DNA of 64,000 bases from Alphaproteobacteria bacterium (GTDB taxonomy: Bacteria; Pseudomonadota; Alphaproteobacteria; Rhizobiales; Devosiaceae). The stretch's first letter is position 1. Each line of letters begins with the position of its first letter. Below, piece by piece: positions 18,286 to 27,795 of this stretch. Made by a program: the position numbers and the translations under genes. The DNA is taken from assembly GCA_018828145.1 (NCBI GenBank), contig JAHJWO010000010.1, positions 144,268 through 208,267 on the forward strand, written 5' to 3'. Below the pieces are notes generated by a model. The model saw only the letters and a list, made by a program, of their open reading frames with translations, did no database searches and was not told the DNA's origin.

Positions 18286-18870
18286 ATGTCCAAGCGTGAT
18301 CCCAAGCGCCTGCCGCACGACTTCCACCTGTGGACGGCGGTCGCATCGACCATCGATCCGCTGCGCCGCAAGGGACTGCTGAAAATGGCGGCGGGTCCCC
18401 TGCCGCTGCCGGTCGAGGAGCAGCCCTCTGCCGCGACCAAGCCGCCACCCCGGCGCAAGCCGCCGCGCCAGCCCTTCCTGCCGCCCTATCAGGCGCCCCT
18501 GCCCTCCGCTGCGGCACCGGAAAAGGCCGTCGATCCCTCGATCCGCAAGAAGGTCGGGCGCGGTCGTATCGATATCGATGGCCGGATCGACCTGCATGGC
18601 ATGACCCAGAACGAGGCGCGCGGCGCCCTGCATCGCTTTATCCATGCGCGGTTTTCGCGCGGTGACCGCACCGTGCTGGTCATCACCGGCAAGGGGGTCA
18701 AGACCGACAGCGACTATATCGCCGCCATGACCGAGCGCGGCGTGCTGCGCACCATGCTGCCGGTCTGGCTGAGCGAGCCGTCGCTCTCGCCGATGATTTC
18801 GGGCTGGAGCGTGGCGGCACGCGGCCATGGCGGAGAGGGGGCGTGGTATGTGCGCCTGCGCCGCGCATGA
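18286..18870 (+). CDS. Smr/MutS2-domain protein
   Basis: The 194-residue product has a disordered, Pro- and Lys-rich middle and a C-terminal Smr domain with RIDLHGMTQNEAR and TVLVITGKG. Smr domains bind or cut nucleic acids, often branched DNA or mRNA on stalled ribosomes; the target here is unknown. The stop overlaps the next gene as ATGA. Relatives usually have mltA just upstream; it is absent here. Confidence 0.9.
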   Translation: MSKRDPKRLPHDFHLWTAVASTIDPLRRKGLLKMAAGPLPLPVEEQPSAATKPPPRRKPPRQPFLPPYQAPLPSAAAPEKAVDPSIRKKVGRGRIDIDGRIDLHGMTQNEARGALHRFIHARFSRGDRTVLVITGKGVKTDSDYIAAMTERGVLRTMLPVWLSEPSLSPMISGWSVAARGHGGEGAWYVRLRRA

Positions 18871-19238
18871 CCCCGCTCGGCGCCAAGATTCGCGAATTGC
18901 GCGAAGCCCGCGGCATTTCGCTCAAGGACATGGCATCGGCCCTCAACGTGTCGAGCGCCTATCTCTCGGCGCTCGAGCATGGCCGCCGCGGCAGGCCGAC
19001 CGGCTTCCTGCTGCACCGCATGATCGCCTTTTTCAACGTCATCTGGGATGAGGCCGAGGAACTCCAGCGCCTGGCCGAGATGAGCGACCCCAAGGTCACC
19101 ATCGATACCGGCGGGCTGGTGCCCGAGGCGACCGAGCTGACCAACCGGCTGGCCGCCGATATCGGCAGGCTCGACCCCGAAGACCTGAAATTCCTGCTCA
19201 ATGAGGTGGTGCGGCGCTCGGGCAAGTCGCGGAACTGA
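18867..19238 (+). CDS. XRE-family helix-turn-helix regulator
   Basis: The 123-residue product has an N-terminal Cro/C1-type helix-turn-helix (GAKIRELREARGISLKDMA ... SSAYLSALEHG, about 5-47) followed by a helical region with no recognised domain. ATG 18867 overlaps the Smr gene stop by 4 nt, so the two are probably made together. The target is unknown. The Smr-XRE pair beside hslVU recurs in Hyphomicrobiales. Confidence 0.88.
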   Translation: MTPLGAKIRELREARGISLKDMASALNVSSAYLSALEHGRRGRPTGFLLHRMIAFFNVIWDEAEELQRLAEMSDPKVTIDTGGLVPEATELTNRLAADIGRLDPEDLKFLLNEVVRRSGKSRN

Positions 19239-19300
19239 GAGGCGCTGGAAAACCCCTCCGATCGGGCGTATTTTATGCCCGTCTGCTGGAGGAGGTTATC

Positions 19301-19789
19301 ATGCGCACTTTTGGTGTCGCGGCCATCCTTGCCGCGCTGACCATGCCCGCTCTATCCGCCGATCTGACGCCCAGCGCCTTCCGCGCCCTGCTGGAGCACC
19401 AGGACGCGACGGCGGTCGTTCAATCGCTCGACGACAAGTCCTGGACCGCATTTCTCAATCACATCGAGGCCGGCGAACGCGGCTGGATCGACCTGGTGCC
19501 GCTGCTGGCGCCCGGTACCGATGGCAGCAGTTCGGAGAGCCTCGCAATCGCGCTGTCCCGCGCCCTCAAGGCCAATCCGGCCGGTGTGCTGAGCGTGCTG
19601 GCCGCCAATCACTACAGTCCGACGGATATCTGCGCGGAGAGCGGTGGCACTGCCTCGGTCATCGAGATGGCCAGGGAGATCGACGCCGCGCTGGTCAAGG
19701 TCGCCGCGGTGATGGATCCGGCGCTGAGCGAGGCGCGCAATGCGTGTCTTCATGCGCTCAGCGATGCAAGGATTTCGGCGCTGATCTAG
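19301..19789 (+). CDS. Secreted hypothetical protein
   Basis: A 162-residue protein with a clear signal peptide (MRTFGVAAILAALTMPALSA, cut near residue 20) and no domain I recognise. Two Cys in the mature part (in ICAE and NACLH) could form a disulfide in the periplasm. The GGAGGAGG ribosome-binding site is strong. It stands alone between the XRE gene and convergent hslU. Confidence 0.8.
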   Translation: MRTFGVAAILAALTMPALSADLTPSAFRALLEHQDATAVVQSLDDKSWTAFLNHIEAGERGWIDLVPLLAPGTDGSSSESLAIALSRALKANPAGVLSVLAANHYSPTDICAESGGTASVIEMAREIDAALVKVAAVMDPALSEARNACLHALSDARISALI

Positions 19790-19805
19790 GGGGAGACGGG
19801 TCCCA

Positions 19806-19828
19806 CCCTCTCCCGCAGGGGGAGAGGG
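19806..19828. repeat. CTCTCCC/GGGAGAG palindrome
   Basis: CCCTCTCCC-GCA-GGGGGAGAGGG forms a strong hairpin between the convergent secreted-protein gene and hslU, 15 bp from the hslU stop. Related palindromes are at 27300, 51153, 62538 and 63954. Confidence 0.8.
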
Positions 19829-19842
19829 CAAGGCGGCCTGCC

Positions 19843-21153
19843 CTACAGCACGAACTTGCTGAGGTCCGTGTCCTTGGCCAATACGCCGACCTTCTCGGCC
19901 ACGAAGGCGGCGTCGATGGTGATGGTCTGGCCCTGCTTGTCGGGGGCTTCGAAGCTGATGTCTTCCACCAGCCGCTCCATCACGGTCTGCAGGCGTCGCG
20001 CACCGATATTCTCGACCGAATTGTTGACCCGCACGGCCGCGTCGGCAATCGCCTCGATGGCGTCCCTGGTGAAGTCGAGCACGACGCCCTCGGTGCCCAT
20101 CAGCGCCACATATTGCTTGATCAGGCTCGCATCGGTGCTCGAGAGGATCTGGATGAAATCCTCGCGGGTCAGGGCCTTGAGCTCGACCCGGATCGGCAGG
20201 CGGCCCTGCAGTTCGGGCAGCAGGTCGCTCGGCTTGCTGACGTGGAAGGCGCCCGAGGCGATGAACAGGATATGGTCGGTCTTGACCGGCCCATATTTGG
20301 TCGACACCGTCGTGCCCTCGATCAGCGGCAGGAGATCGCGCTGCACGCCTTCGCGCGACGGACCGCCCTGGGCGCCGCCCTCGCGATGGGCCACCTTGTC
20401 GATCTCGTCGATGAAGACGATGCCGTGATTTTCCACCAGCTCGATGGCCTCGGCCTTGAGCTGGTCCTGGTCGAGCAGCTTGTCGGCTTCCTCGGCGATC
20501 AGCGGCTCATAGGCGTCCTTGACCTTGATCTTGCGCTTGACCCCGCGCCCGCCCATGGCCTGCTTGAACATGTCAGAAAGGTTGATCATGCCGATGCCGC
20601 CATTGGGCATGCCGGGGATCTCGAAGCCCCCGGTATTGGCCGAGGGCTGCATCTCGATCTCGATTTCGTTGTCGTCGATTTCGTTATTGCGCAGCTTGCG
20701 GCGGAAACTGTCGCGCGTCGAGGGCGTGGCCGAGGTGCCGACCAGCGCATCGAGCACGCGGTTTTCCGCATTGGCATGGGCCTGCGCCTGCACGTCGGCG
20801 CGGCGCTTGTCGCGCAAAACCGCAATGCCGGCCTCGACGAGGTCGCGGATGATCTGTTCGACATCGCGGCCGACATAGCCCACCTCGGTGAACTTGGTGG
20901 CTTCCACCTTGATGAAGGGGGCTTGAGCCAGTCGGGCAAGACGGCGGGCGATCTCGGTCTTGCCGACGCCGGTCGGCCCGATCATCAGGATATTCTTGGG
21001 TGTCACCTCGCGGCGCATGTCGGGGCCGAGCTGCTGCCGGCGCCAGCGGTTGCGCAGGGCGACGGCCACGGCGCGCTTGGCATCATTCTGGCCGACAATA
21101 TTGCGATCGAGCTCGGAAACGATCTCGCGCGGGGAGAAATTGGTTTCAGTCAT
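19843..21153 (-). CDS. hslU: ATP-dependent protease ATPase subunit HslU
   Basis: AAA+ unfoldase that feeds proteins to the HslV peptidase. The 436-residue product has Walker A GPTGVGKT at 59-66, Walker B in IVFIDEIDK and the HslU C-terminal tail that inserts in HslV. It overlaps the preceding GNAT gene by 8 nt, in an hslV-GNAT-hslU operon. Confidence 0.97.
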   Translation of the reverse strand: MTETNFSPREIVSELDRNIVGQNDAKRAVAVALRNRWRRQQLGPDMRREVTPKNILMIGPTGVGKTEIARRLARLAQAPFIKVEATKFTEVGYVGRDVEQIIRDLVEAGIAVLRDKRRADVQAQAHANAENRVLDALVGTSATPSTRDSFRRKLRNNEIDDNEIEIEMQPSANTGGFEIPGMPNGGIGMINLSDMFKQAMGGRGVKRKIKVKDAYEPLIAEEADKLLDQDQLKAEAIELVENHGIVFIDEIDKVAHREGGAQGGPSREGVQRDLLPLIEGTTVSTKYGPVKTDHILFIASGAFHVSKPSDLLPELQGRLPIRVELKALTREDFIQILSSTDASLIKQYVALMGTEGVVLDFTRDAIEAIADAAVRVNNSVENIGARRLQTVMERLVEDISFEAPDKQGQTITIDAAFVAEKVGVLAKDTDLSKFVL

Positions 21154-21670
21154 GTTCTGTCTTTCCTGGTGCCTCTTCGAGATAGCGCACCATCAAATGA
21201 TCGCCGTAGAACCGTCCGCCCCAGTAATAGGCACGGGGATCGCTGGCATAGATGTGGAAACCGGCCTTTTCGTAGAAGCGGATGGCGGCCGGATTCTGGT
21301 CCCAGACGCCAAGATGGACCTGCATCACCCGCCCCTTGGCATAATCGAGAATGGTGTCGACCAGCCCCATGGCGCAGCCCGTGCCCCGCATATGGGGCCG
21401 GACATACATCTGGATCAGCCAGCCGCGGTGTCGGTCCTTGTCACCGTCTTCCTGCATGAAGCCGGCAAGGCCGACCAATTCTCCGTCCGGCGCGAAGGCT
21501 CCGAACAGGGGCAGCGCCTCGATGGTCTGGCTCCAGGAGGAATCCGGCCGCTGCACCGCCTTTTCATAGACGCTGGCATAGGCCTCGGGGTGATCCCTGA
21601 GGCTGTCGAGCCGCACCTGCCGATAGGCCGCCGCATCGTCGGGAATGAGGCGCCGGACGGAGTAGTTCAC
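21146..21670 (-). CDS. GNAT family N-acetyltransferase
   Basis: A 174-residue single-domain acetyltransferase. The acetyl-CoA-binding region reads [19 protein letters not shown], and [13 protein letters not shown] is the typical last motif. The GTG start overlaps the hslV stop (GTGA) and the end overlaps hslU, so it is embedded in the proteasome-like protease operon. The same gene order occurs in related genomes, which suggests a functional link; the substrate is unknown. Confidence 0.9.
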   Translation of the reverse strand: MNYSVRRLIPDDAAAYRQVRLDSLRDHPEAYASVYEKAVQRPDSSWSQTIEALPLFGAFAPDGELVGLAGFMQEDGDKDRHRGWLIQMYVRPHMRGTGCAMGLVDTILDYAKGRVMQVHLGVWDQNPAAIRFYEKAGFHIYASDPRAYYWGGRFYGDHLMVRYLEEAPGKTEHD

Positions 21671-22227
21671 GCGGAAAGCTCGATGGCTTCGAGCGTGACA
21701 TTGCCATTGGTATAGACGCAGACCTGCTCGGCGATCTTCATGGCGCGCCGGGCGATATCCTCGGCGTCGAGCTCGGTGGCATCGGCCAGCGCCAGGGCGG
21801 CACTGAGCGCATAATTGCCGCCCGAGCCAATGGCGATGACGCCGTGATCGGGAGTGAGCACGTCGCCCGTGCCGGTCAGCACCAGGGTTTCGCGCTTGTC
21901 GGCCACGATCATCATGGCTTCGAGCTTGCGCAGGTAGCGGTCGGTGCGCCAGTCCTTGGCCAGTTCGACCGCGGCACGCATCAGCTGGTCGGGATATTGT
22001 TCGAGCCGGGCTTCGAGCCGCTCAAAGAGGGTAAAGGCGTCGGCGGTGGAACCGGCAAAGCCGCCGATCACATTGCCGCCGGCCAGCCGCCGGACCTTCT
22101 TGGCGCCGTGCTTCATCACGGTCTGGCCCATGGACACCTGGCCATCGCCAGCCACCACGACCTTATTGCCCTTGCGCACGGAAACGATCGTCGTCCCGTG
22201 CCAGCCGGGAAATGCAGAGTCACTCAT
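21667..22227 (-). CDS. hslV: ATP-dependent protease peptidase subunit HslV
   Basis: Threonine peptidase of the HslUV complex. The 186-residue product contains [24 protein letters not shown]; the catalytic Thr is residue 12, after an 11-residue N-terminal stretch that must be removed to expose it. A RpoH-like promoter is proposed at 22260-22287. Frame-extending starts further upstream run through hisB antisense and are rejected. Confidence 0.95.
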   Translation of the reverse strand: MSDSAFPGWHGTTIVSVRKGNKVVVAGDGQVSMGQTVMKHGAKKVRRLAGGNVIGGFAGSTADAFTLFERLEARLEQYPDQLMRAAVELAKDWRTDRYLRKLEAMMIVADKRETLVLTGTGDVLTPDHGVIAIGSGGNYALSAALALADATELDAEDIARRAMKIAEQVCVYTNGNVTLEAIELSA

Positions 22228-22259
22228 GATCGGAAGATACTCCAGAACTGTTGGCTGAT

Positions 22260-22287
22260 ATTTAGGAGCGTCGCCGAGGAATGCAAT
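22260..22287 (-). promoter_or_regulatory. Possible heat-shock (RpoH) promoter of hslV
   Basis: On the - strand ATTG is followed after 17 bp by CCTAAAT, close to the alphaproteobacterial RpoH pattern CTTG-N17/18-CYTATNT with two mismatches. It lies 33-60 bp upstream of hslV. Confidence 0.4.
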
Positions 22288-22386
22288 GATGGGCGATGGG
22301 CAACGCCGTCCGATGCGGGGCCTCAACCCAATCTTCACGGGATCGTGCCTATCTGCTAGAGAGCCGCCCTGTCCGGAGACCCGCCC

Positions 22387-22974
22387 ATGCGCAAAGCAAC
22401 CATTGCCCGCAAGACCAACGAGACCGAGATCTCTGTCTCGGTAAACCTCGACGGCACGGGCGCGCATGCCATGGCCACGGGCATCGGCTTTCTCGACCAC
22501 ATGCTCGACCAGCTGTCCCGCCACTCCCTCATCGACATGGACGTCGCCTGCAAGGGGGACCTGCACATCGACTTCCACCACACGGCGGAAGACGTGGGCA
22601 TCGCCCTGGGTCAGGCTATTTCGCAGGCGCTGGGGGACAAGAAGGGCATCCGCCGCTATGCCTCGGCCGACCTGCCGATGGATGGCACGCTGACCCGTGC
22701 GGCGCTGGACGTGTCCGGCCGGCCCTTCCTGGTATTCCGGGCGGAGTTCAGTCGCGACAAGGTCGGCGAGATGGATACCGAGCTGTTCCGCGAATTCTTC
22801 CAGGCCTTCGCCATGAATGCCGGCATCACCCTGCATATCGAGAACTTCTACACCGACAACAACCACCATCTGGCCGAGTCGATGTTCAAGGCCGTCGCCC
22901 GCGCCTTGCGCGAGGCGGTCGAGATCGACCCGCGGGTGGGTGATCGGGTGCCGAGCACCAAGGGCACGCTCTGA
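22387..22974 (+). CDS. hisB: Imidazoleglycerol-phosphate dehydratase
   Basis: Manganese enzyme of histidine synthesis. The 195-residue product has the metal-binding signatures FLDHMLDQ (35-42) and HHTAEDVG (64-71). It is monofunctional, with no HisB phosphatase domain, as usual outside enterobacteria. GGAG lies 8 nt before the ATG. It heads the cluster hisB-hisH-hisA-hisF-hisE. Confidence 0.96.
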   Translation: MRKATIARKTNETEISVSVNLDGTGAHAMATGIGFLDHMLDQLSRHSLIDMDVACKGDLHIDFHHTAEDVGIALGQAISQALGDKKGIRRYASADLPMDGTLTRAALDVSGRPFLVFRAEFSRDKVGEMDTELFREFFQAFAMNAGITLHIENFYTDNNHHLAESMFKAVARALREAVEIDPRVGDRVPSTKGTL

Positions 22975-23041
22975 GCGCCCCAGGCGCTCCGACGGGCTTT
23001 CAACGCCAGGCATTTTGCACTAAGTCAGCCCCAACCACGGT

Positions 23042-23111
23042 GTCACCCCGGCTTTGAGCCGGGGCCCATCTCGAGATCTCAGGATGGATCCCGGCTCAAG
23101 GCCGGGGTGAC
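23042..23111. repeat. GTCACCCCGGC inverted repeat
   Basis: The 70 bp unit begins GTCACCCCGGCTTTGAGCCG and ends in the reverse complement (GCCGGGGTGAC). Each end is itself a small hairpin and the whole can fold as a long stem. It lies between hisB and the next gene. Similar repeats are common between genes in alphaproteobacteria. Confidence 0.85.
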
Positions 23112-23132
23112 ATCGAGAGTTTGGAGTGTTCG

Positions 23133-23480
23133 GTGACTCTATACGCGATCTATGATCCCAAGCCCGGCAAGCCAGCCTTGCCGGCCGCCGTGCCGGAAAA
23201 ATTCTCCTGGCTGGCTGCCCTCCTGCCGCCGGTCTTCCTGGTTCTTCACGGGCTGTGGCTGGAACTGCTCGGCTTTGCGCTGGCCGTGGTGGCGCTGGTC
23301 CTTCTCACGCGCGTGATCGGCGACGATGCGACTGTTCCGCTGTATGTACTGGGCGCCGTCTGGCTCGGCTTTGCCGCGCCCGGCCTGCGCCGGCATGCGC
23401 TGGCCTGGCGCGGCTGGACCCATCGCGGCACCCGCGTCGCGCTCAGCCCCGACCTGGCGCAGCTCGAGGCGATCCGATGA
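23133..23480 (+). CDS. DUF2628-like small membrane protein in the his cluster
   Basis: The 115-residue product has two or three hydrophobic segments (about 25-75) and a soluble tail. GTG 23133 has GGAG about 6 nt upstream; a TTG at 23121 is less likely. The stop overlaps hisH as ATGA. A DUF2628-type gene holds this position between hisB and hisH in other Hyphomicrobiales; the assignment rests on position and membrane layout. Confidence 0.75.
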   Translation: MTLYAIYDPKPGKPALPAAVPEKFSWLAALLPPVFLVLHGLWLELLGFALAVVALVLLTRVIGDDATVPLYVLGAVWLGFAAPGLRRHALAWRGWTHRGTRVALSPDLAQLEAIR

Positions 23481-24127
23481 GCCTCGTCACCATTATCGAC
23501 TACGGCGCCGGCAACCTGCACTCGGCCTCCAAGGCCTTCGAGCGCATGGCCGATGGCCTGGGCGACATTACCGTTGAAGTGACGGCCGACCCCGAGCGGG
23601 TCCGTGTGGCCGACCGCATCATGCTGCCCGGCGTCGGCGCCTTTGCCGACTGCAAGGCCGGGCTCGATGCCGTGCCCGGCATGGTGGACGTGCTCGAGGA
23701 GAGGGTGATCCGCGGCGGCGTGCCGTTCCTGGGCGTCTGCGTCGGCATGCAGCTCATGGCCAGCGAGGGCCGCGAAAAGGTCGTGACGCCGGGCCTCGGC
23801 TGGATTGCCGGCGCGGTGCAGAAGATCACGCCGGCGGATCCGGCGCTCAAGATCCCGCATATGGGCTGGAACACCATTTCGGTGACCCGTCCGCATGCGC
23901 TCTTTGCCGGCATTCCCGACGGGCCCGATGGGCTGCACGCCTATTTCGTCCACTCCTATCACCTGGTGACCGAGCGCCCGGACGAGTGCCTCGCCACCAC
24001 CGACTATGGCGGGCCGCTCACCGCCTGTGTCGGCCGCGACAACATGTTCGGCACCCAGTTCCATCCGGAAAAGAGCCAGGCGCTGGGCCTGCAGCTGATC
24101 GAGAATTTCCTGAGGTGGACGCCGTGA
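23477..24127 (+). CDS. hisH: Imidazole glycerol phosphate synthase, glutaminase subunit
   Basis: Class I glutamine amidotransferase that supplies ammonia to HisF. The 216-residue product has the nucleophile in GVCVGMQ (Cys88) and the His/Glu pair in FHPEKS (His196, Glu198). The start overlaps the preceding stop (ATGA) and the end overlaps hisA (GTGA). Confidence 0.97.
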   Translation: MSLVTIIDYGAGNLHSASKAFERMADGLGDITVEVTADPERVRVADRIMLPGVGAFADCKAGLDAVPGMVDVLEERVIRGGVPFLGVCVGMQLMASEGREKVVTPGLGWIAGAVQKITPADPALKIPHMGWNTISVTRPHALFAGIPDGPDGLHAYFVHSYHLVTERPDECLATTDYGGPLTACVGRDNMFGTQFHPEKSQALGLQLIENFLRWTP

Positions 24128-24855
24128 TCCTTTTCCCCGCCATCGACCTCAAGGACGGCCAATGCGTGCGCCTCAAGCTGGGCGACATGGAGCAGGCGAC
24201 CGTCTTCAACGACGACCCCGCCGCCCAGGCCAAATCGTTCGAGGACCAGGGCTTTGAATATCTGCACGTGGTCGATCTCAACGGCGCCTTTGCCGGCGAG
24301 AGCGTCAATGGCGCAGCAGTGGAAGCCATCCTCAAGACGGTGAACTTCCCGGTCCAGCTCGGCGGCGGCATCCGCACGCTGGCCCATATCGAGAACTGGC
24401 TCGACAAGGGCCTCGCCCGCGTCATTCTCGGCACGGTCGCGGTGCGCGATCCGGCACTGGTGCGCGAAGCGGCGCGCAAATGGCCCGGCCAGGTCGCCGT
24501 CGGCACCGATGCGCGCGGCGGCATGGTGGCGGTGGAAGGCTGGGCGGAAACCTCCGAACTCTCGGTGATCGAGCTGGCCAAGCGCTTCGAGGGCGCTGGC
24601 GTGGCGGCCATCATCTATACCGATATCGACCGCGATGGCGTGCTGGTGGGCATCAACTGGGATTCGACGCTGGAGCTGGCGCGGGCCACCACAATTCCGG
24701 TGATCGCCTCGGGCGGCCTCGCCTCCATGGCCGATATCGAGCGCATGACGCGGCCCGACGCTGCCGTGCTGGAAGGCGCCATTTCCGGCCGGGCGCTCTA
24801 TGACGGGCGCATTGATTCACGTGAAGCACTGGCCATGCTGAAAGCTGCAGCATGA
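24124..24855 (+). CDS. hisA: ProFAR isomerase HisA
   Basis: (Beta-alpha)8-barrel isomerase of histidine synthesis. The 243-residue product has the catalytic Asp8 in [16 protein letters not shown] and the C-terminal IASGGLAS phosphate-binding segment. The GTG start overlaps hisH. A parS-like core lies near the 3' end (24813-24828). The stop overlaps the next small gene (ATGA). Confidence 0.96.
   Translation: MILFPAIDLKDGQCVRLKLGDMEQATVFNDDPAAQAKSFEDQGFEYLHVVDLNGAFAGESVNGAAVEAILKTVNFPVQLGGGIRTLAHIENWLDKGLARVILGTVAVRDPALVREAARKWPGQVAVGTDARGGMVAVEGWAETSELSVIELAKRFEGAGVAAIIYTDIDRDGVLVGINWDSTLELARATTIPVIASGGLASMADIERMTRPDAAVLEGAISGRALYDGRIDSREALAMLKAAA
24813..24828. promoter_or_regulatory. parS-like site inside hisA
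   Basis: TGATTCACGTGAAGCA contains the full TTCACGTGAA core and is identical over 16 bases to the site at 63931-63946. It encodes part of the HisA C-terminus, so it survives inside a constrained coding sequence. Confidence 0.65.
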
Positions 24856-25082
24856 AAGCCGCGCCGCGCCACATCATGATCCGCAAGGTCAACTGGTGGT
24901 GGTATCTCGCGCCGATCGTGCCGATAGTGGCGCTGGGCTATGCGGCCCTGCTCAACTGGCTGCCGAGCTGGGCCCTGCTGGTCGCCGTATTCGCCTTTTT
25001 CATGTGGCTGTTCTCGCTGGCCTTCACGGCATTTGCCGTGCTGATGCGCCGGCGCCAGCAGCGGAAGGAAACCCGCCTGTGA
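24852..25082 (+). CDS. Small two-helix membrane protein in the his operon
   Basis: A 76-residue protein with a basic N-terminus, two hydrophobic helices (about 17-35 and 41-64) and a basic tail ([11 protein letters not shown]). It overlaps hisA (ATGA) and hisF (GTGA) by 4 nt each, so it is translated with them. No family is recognised and no histidine-pathway step is unassigned to it. Confidence 0.78.
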   Translation: MKAAPRHIMIRKVNWWWYLAPIVPIVALGYAALLNWLPSWALLVAVFAFFMWLFSLAFTAFAVLMRRRQQRKETRL

Positions 25083-25903
25083 CGCTCAAGACCCGTCTCA
25101 TTCCCTGCCTCGATGTCATGGGCGGCCGCGTCGTCAAGGGCGTGCAGTTCGTCGACCTGCGCGATGCGGGCGACCCGGTCGAGGCCGCCATGGCCTATGA
25201 CGCGGCGGGCGCCGACGAGCTGACCTTCCTCGATATCACCGCCAGCCATGAGGGCCGCGACACCATTTTCGACGTGGTGGCGCGCACCGCCGAGCACTGC
25301 TTCATGCCGGTGACCGTGGGTGGCGGGGTACGCAGCATCGAGGATATCCGCAAGCTCCTGCTGGCCGGGGCCGACAAGGTGGCGATCAATTCGGCGGCGG
25401 TGAACGATCCCGATTTCATCTCCCGCGCCGCCGACAAGTTCGGCAATCAGTGCATTGTCGTCTCGGTCGATGCCAAGCAGCGCCTGTCCCAGGCGGTGGG
25501 TGGCGACAATGCCAGCGCGTGGGAAATCTTCACCCATGGCGGGCGCAAGCCATCCGGGCTCGACGCGGTGGAATTTGCCGTCCGCATGGTGGAGCGCGGC
25601 GCCGGCGAATTGCTGGTGACCTCGATGGATCGCGACGGCACCAAGTCGGGCTTTGACCTCAAGCTCACCCGCGCCATTGCCGATGCGGTGGAAGTGCCGG
25701 TCATCGCTTCGGGCGGTGTCGGCAGCCTGCAGGACCTCGTCGACGGGGTGACCGAGGGCCATGCCAGCGCCGTGCTGGCCGCCTCGATCTTCCATTTCGG
25801 CACCTTCACCATTCCCCAGGCCAAGCAATATATGCGCGAGCACGGAGTTGCCGTCCGGATGGACTTGGCCGCGACCGACAGGGCAAATCGCCTGAGCGAC
25901 TAA
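25079..25903 (+). CDS. hisF: Imidazole glycerol phosphate synthase, cyclase subunit
   Basis: Barrel subunit that joins PRFAR and ammonia to give IGP and AICAR. The 274-residue product has the catalytic Asp in [12 protein letters not shown] (residue 12) and the second in [13 protein letters not shown]. The GTG start has AAGGA about 10 nt upstream and overlaps the previous stop. Part of a two-hairpin repeat follows the stop. Confidence 0.96.
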   Translation: MTLKTRLIPCLDVMGGRVVKGVQFVDLRDAGDPVEAAMAYDAAGADELTFLDITASHEGRDTIFDVVARTAEHCFMPVTVGGGVRSIEDIRKLLLAGADKVAINSAAVNDPDFISRAADKFGNQCIVVSVDAKQRLSQAVGGDNASAWEIFTHGGRKPSGLDAVEFAVRMVERGAGELLVTSMDRDGTKSGFDLKLTRAIADAVEVPVIASGGVGSLQDLVDGVTEGHASAVLAASIFHFGTFTIPQAKQYMREHGVAVRMDLAATDRANRLSD

Positions 25904-25930
25904 GTCCATGAGAGTTGCGCTCGAATGGCG
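25904..25930 (+). repeat. Two-hairpin repeat, partial copy 6
   Basis: Only the second hairpin is present: TCCAT-GA-GAGT-TGC-GCTC-GA-ATGGC, with the same GA/GA internal loop as the full copies. It begins directly after the hisF stop codon. Confidence 0.6.
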
Positions 25931-25996
25931 GCTTAGGTCGTAGTGACGGCGGCTCCGTTTTTTGCTCTAAGCCGTCAACGGCCGGAGACACCCGAC

Positions 25997-26320
25997 ATGC
26001 CCATGACCTTGGATGACCTTGAAGCGCGCATTGCCTTGCGCGCCGCGGCCTCGCCTGATGAAAGCTACACCGCAAAACTCATTGGCCGCGGTATGGAAAA
26101 ATGCGCGCAGAAGCTGGGCGAGGAAGCCACCGAAGCGGTGATCGCGGCAGTGACCGGCAACCGGCACGAGCTGGTCAAGGAATCGGCCGATATGCTCTAC
26201 CACCTGCTGGTGGTGCTGCGCGCTGCCGACATTCCCTTGAGCGAGGTCATGGCCGAACTCGATGCGCGCACGGCCCAGTCAGGTCTCGCCGAAAAGGCCA
26301 GCCGCAGGGACCAGCATTGA
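25997..26320 (+). CDS. hisE: Phosphoribosyl-ATP pyrophosphatase
   Basis: Second step of histidine synthesis. The 107-residue product has the MazG-like core [17 protein letters not shown] and [11 protein letters not shown] with the metal-binding acidic residues. ATG 25997 has GGAG 9 nt upstream; ATG 26003 is an alternative. No HisI domain is fused. The stop shares a base with coaA (TGATG). Confidence 0.95.
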   Translation: MPMTLDDLEARIALRAAASPDESYTAKLIGRGMEKCAQKLGEEATEAVIAAVTGNRHELVKESADMLYHLLVVLRAADIPLSEVMAELDARTAQSGLAEKASRRDQH

Positions 26321-27270
26321 TGGCCAGACGTTCCCCCGTGCTTGCGCCCTACCATCACTTCACCAAGGCGCAGTGGAGCGAGCTGCGCGCCGACGAGCCG
26401 ATGACGCTGACACGAGAGGATATTTCGCGGCTGCGCACGCTCTCCGATCCGATCTCGCTGGAAGAGGCCGAAGAGGTCTATCTGCCGCTGACGCGCCTCC
26501 TCTCCTTCTATGTCGAGGCCGTGCAGCACCTGCACAGCGTCTCGACGCGGTTCCTCGAGGCACCGGACCAGAAGCTGCCCTTCATCATCGGCGTCGCCGG
26601 TTCGGTGGCGGTGGGCAAATCCACCACCGCGCGTATTCTGCAGGCGCTGCTGCAGCGCTGGCCGGCAAGCCCCAAGGTTGACCTCGTCACCACCGACGGC
26701 TTCCTCTACCCCAATGCGATCCTGGCCGAGCGCGGCATCATGGAGCGCAAGGGCTTTCCCGAAAGCTATGACCGGACGCGCTTCGTGCAGTTCCTCGCCG
26801 ATATCAAATCGGGCAAGGGCGGCGTCAAGGCGCCGGTCTATTCGCACCTGGTCTATGACGTGGTGGCAGGCGGCGAGGTCATTGTCGACCGGCCCGACAT
26901 CCTCATCGTCGAGGGGCTCAATATCCTGCAGCCCGGCGAGCTGCCCAAGGACGGCAAGCCGATCCTGTTTGCCTCCGACTTCATCGATTTCTCGGTCTAT
27001 ATCGACGCCGATACCGACGATCTCGAAGACTGGTTCATGGAGCGCTTCTTCCGCCTGCGCGAAACCGCCTTCAAGGACCCGACCTCCTTCTTTCGCCGCC
27101 TCGCCGAAATGAGCGAGGCCGAGGCCGGCGAGTTCGGCCGCATGGTGTGGCGCACCATCAACCTGCCCAACCTAATCGACAACGTGCTGCCCACCCGCGG
27201 CCGGGCGGACCTGATCCTCAAGAAGGGCAAGAGCCACCTGATCGAGACGGTACAGCTGCGGCGCGTTTAG
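26320..27270 (+). CDS. coaA: Pantothenate kinase (type I)
   Basis: First step of coenzyme A synthesis. The 316-residue product matches type I kinases, with P-loop GSVAVGKS at 94-101 and TTDGFLYPN after it. It is coupled to hisE by a one-base overlap; hisE-coaA adjacency is conserved in this order. Confidence 0.96.
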   Translation: MARRSPVLAPYHHFTKAQWSELRADEPMTLTREDISRLRTLSDPISLEEAEEVYLPLTRLLSFYVEAVQHLHSVSTRFLEAPDQKLPFIIGVAGSVAVGKSTTARILQALLQRWPASPKVDLVTTDGFLYPNAILAERGIMERKGFPESYDRTRFVQFLADIKSGKGGVKAPVYSHLVYDVVAGGEVIVDRPDILIVEGLNILQPGELPKDGKPILFASDFIDFSVYIDADTDDLEDWFMERFFRLRETAFKDPTSFFRRLAEMSEAEAGEFGRMVWRTINLPNLIDNVLPTRGRADLILKKGKSHLIETVQLRRV

Positions 27271-27299
27271 CGCCACCATGCATGGCGGGTCTCTCTCCA

Positions 27300-27320
27300 C
27301 CTCTCCCTTTGGGGGAGAGG
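27300..27320. repeat. CCTCTCCC palindrome
   Basis: CCTCTCCCTTTGGGGGAGAGG forms a hairpin between convergent coaA and the VOC gene, 5 bp from the VOC stop. The same unit is at 63954-63974 and, inverted, at 51153-51173. Confidence 0.85.
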
Positions 27321-27325
27321 TAAGA

Positions 27326-27676
27326 CTAATACGTACCCGGCTGAGGCTGGCTGAAGATGATCTGGTTGCCGTCGGGGTCGCGGAACTTGGCGGTCTTGAA
27401 GAAGTCGCCCATGGCCTTGGCCACCGGCTTGAGCTCCAGCAAAGCCAGCCGGCCCAGCTCCTCGGCCAGGTCTTCCACGATCAGCGTCACGGTGGAGGCG
27501 CCGGCCCGGTCGGCATCGGTAAAGACATGTACCCAGCCACCACCCGCCAGCTTCCACTCACCCACCTCGCTCATCGGGCGGGCATCGGCGGGCCGGCCGA
27601 ACAGGCGCTCGTAATAGTCGAGCGCCTCGGTGATGTCGTCCACCGCGATACCGGCGAGCGCATTGGTGATGGCCAA
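27326..27676 (-). CDS. VOC family (glyoxalase-like) protein
   Basis: A 116-residue single vicinal-oxygen-chelate domain with ALDYYERLFG near the start and KFRDPDGNQIIFSQP near the end. The metal positions of true glyoxalases are not all evident, so the substrate is unknown. The start is a TTG with AAGGGA about 7 nt upstream. Confidence 0.82.
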   Translation of the reverse strand: MAITNALAGIAVDDITEALDYYERLFGRPADARPMSEVGEWKLAGGGWVHVFTDADRAGASTVTLIVEDLAEELGRLALLELKPVAKAMGDFFKTAKFRDPDGNQIIFSQPQPGTY

Positions 27677-27795
27677 ATCAGTTCCCTTGGTTTCTGACTA
27701 AGCACAACCCTAGCATGATGACGGCAATGGGGCACGGCTGTTGGCGTTTTGCCGGGGCGCTGCTATAGGCGGAGCCCAATCGCGGAGATGGATTG

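Noticed and set aside
16939..18828. Long - strand frame across fxsA, the Tim44 gene and the Smr gene
   Set aside because: Three recognised genes explain the region; the frame has no domain and no plausible start.
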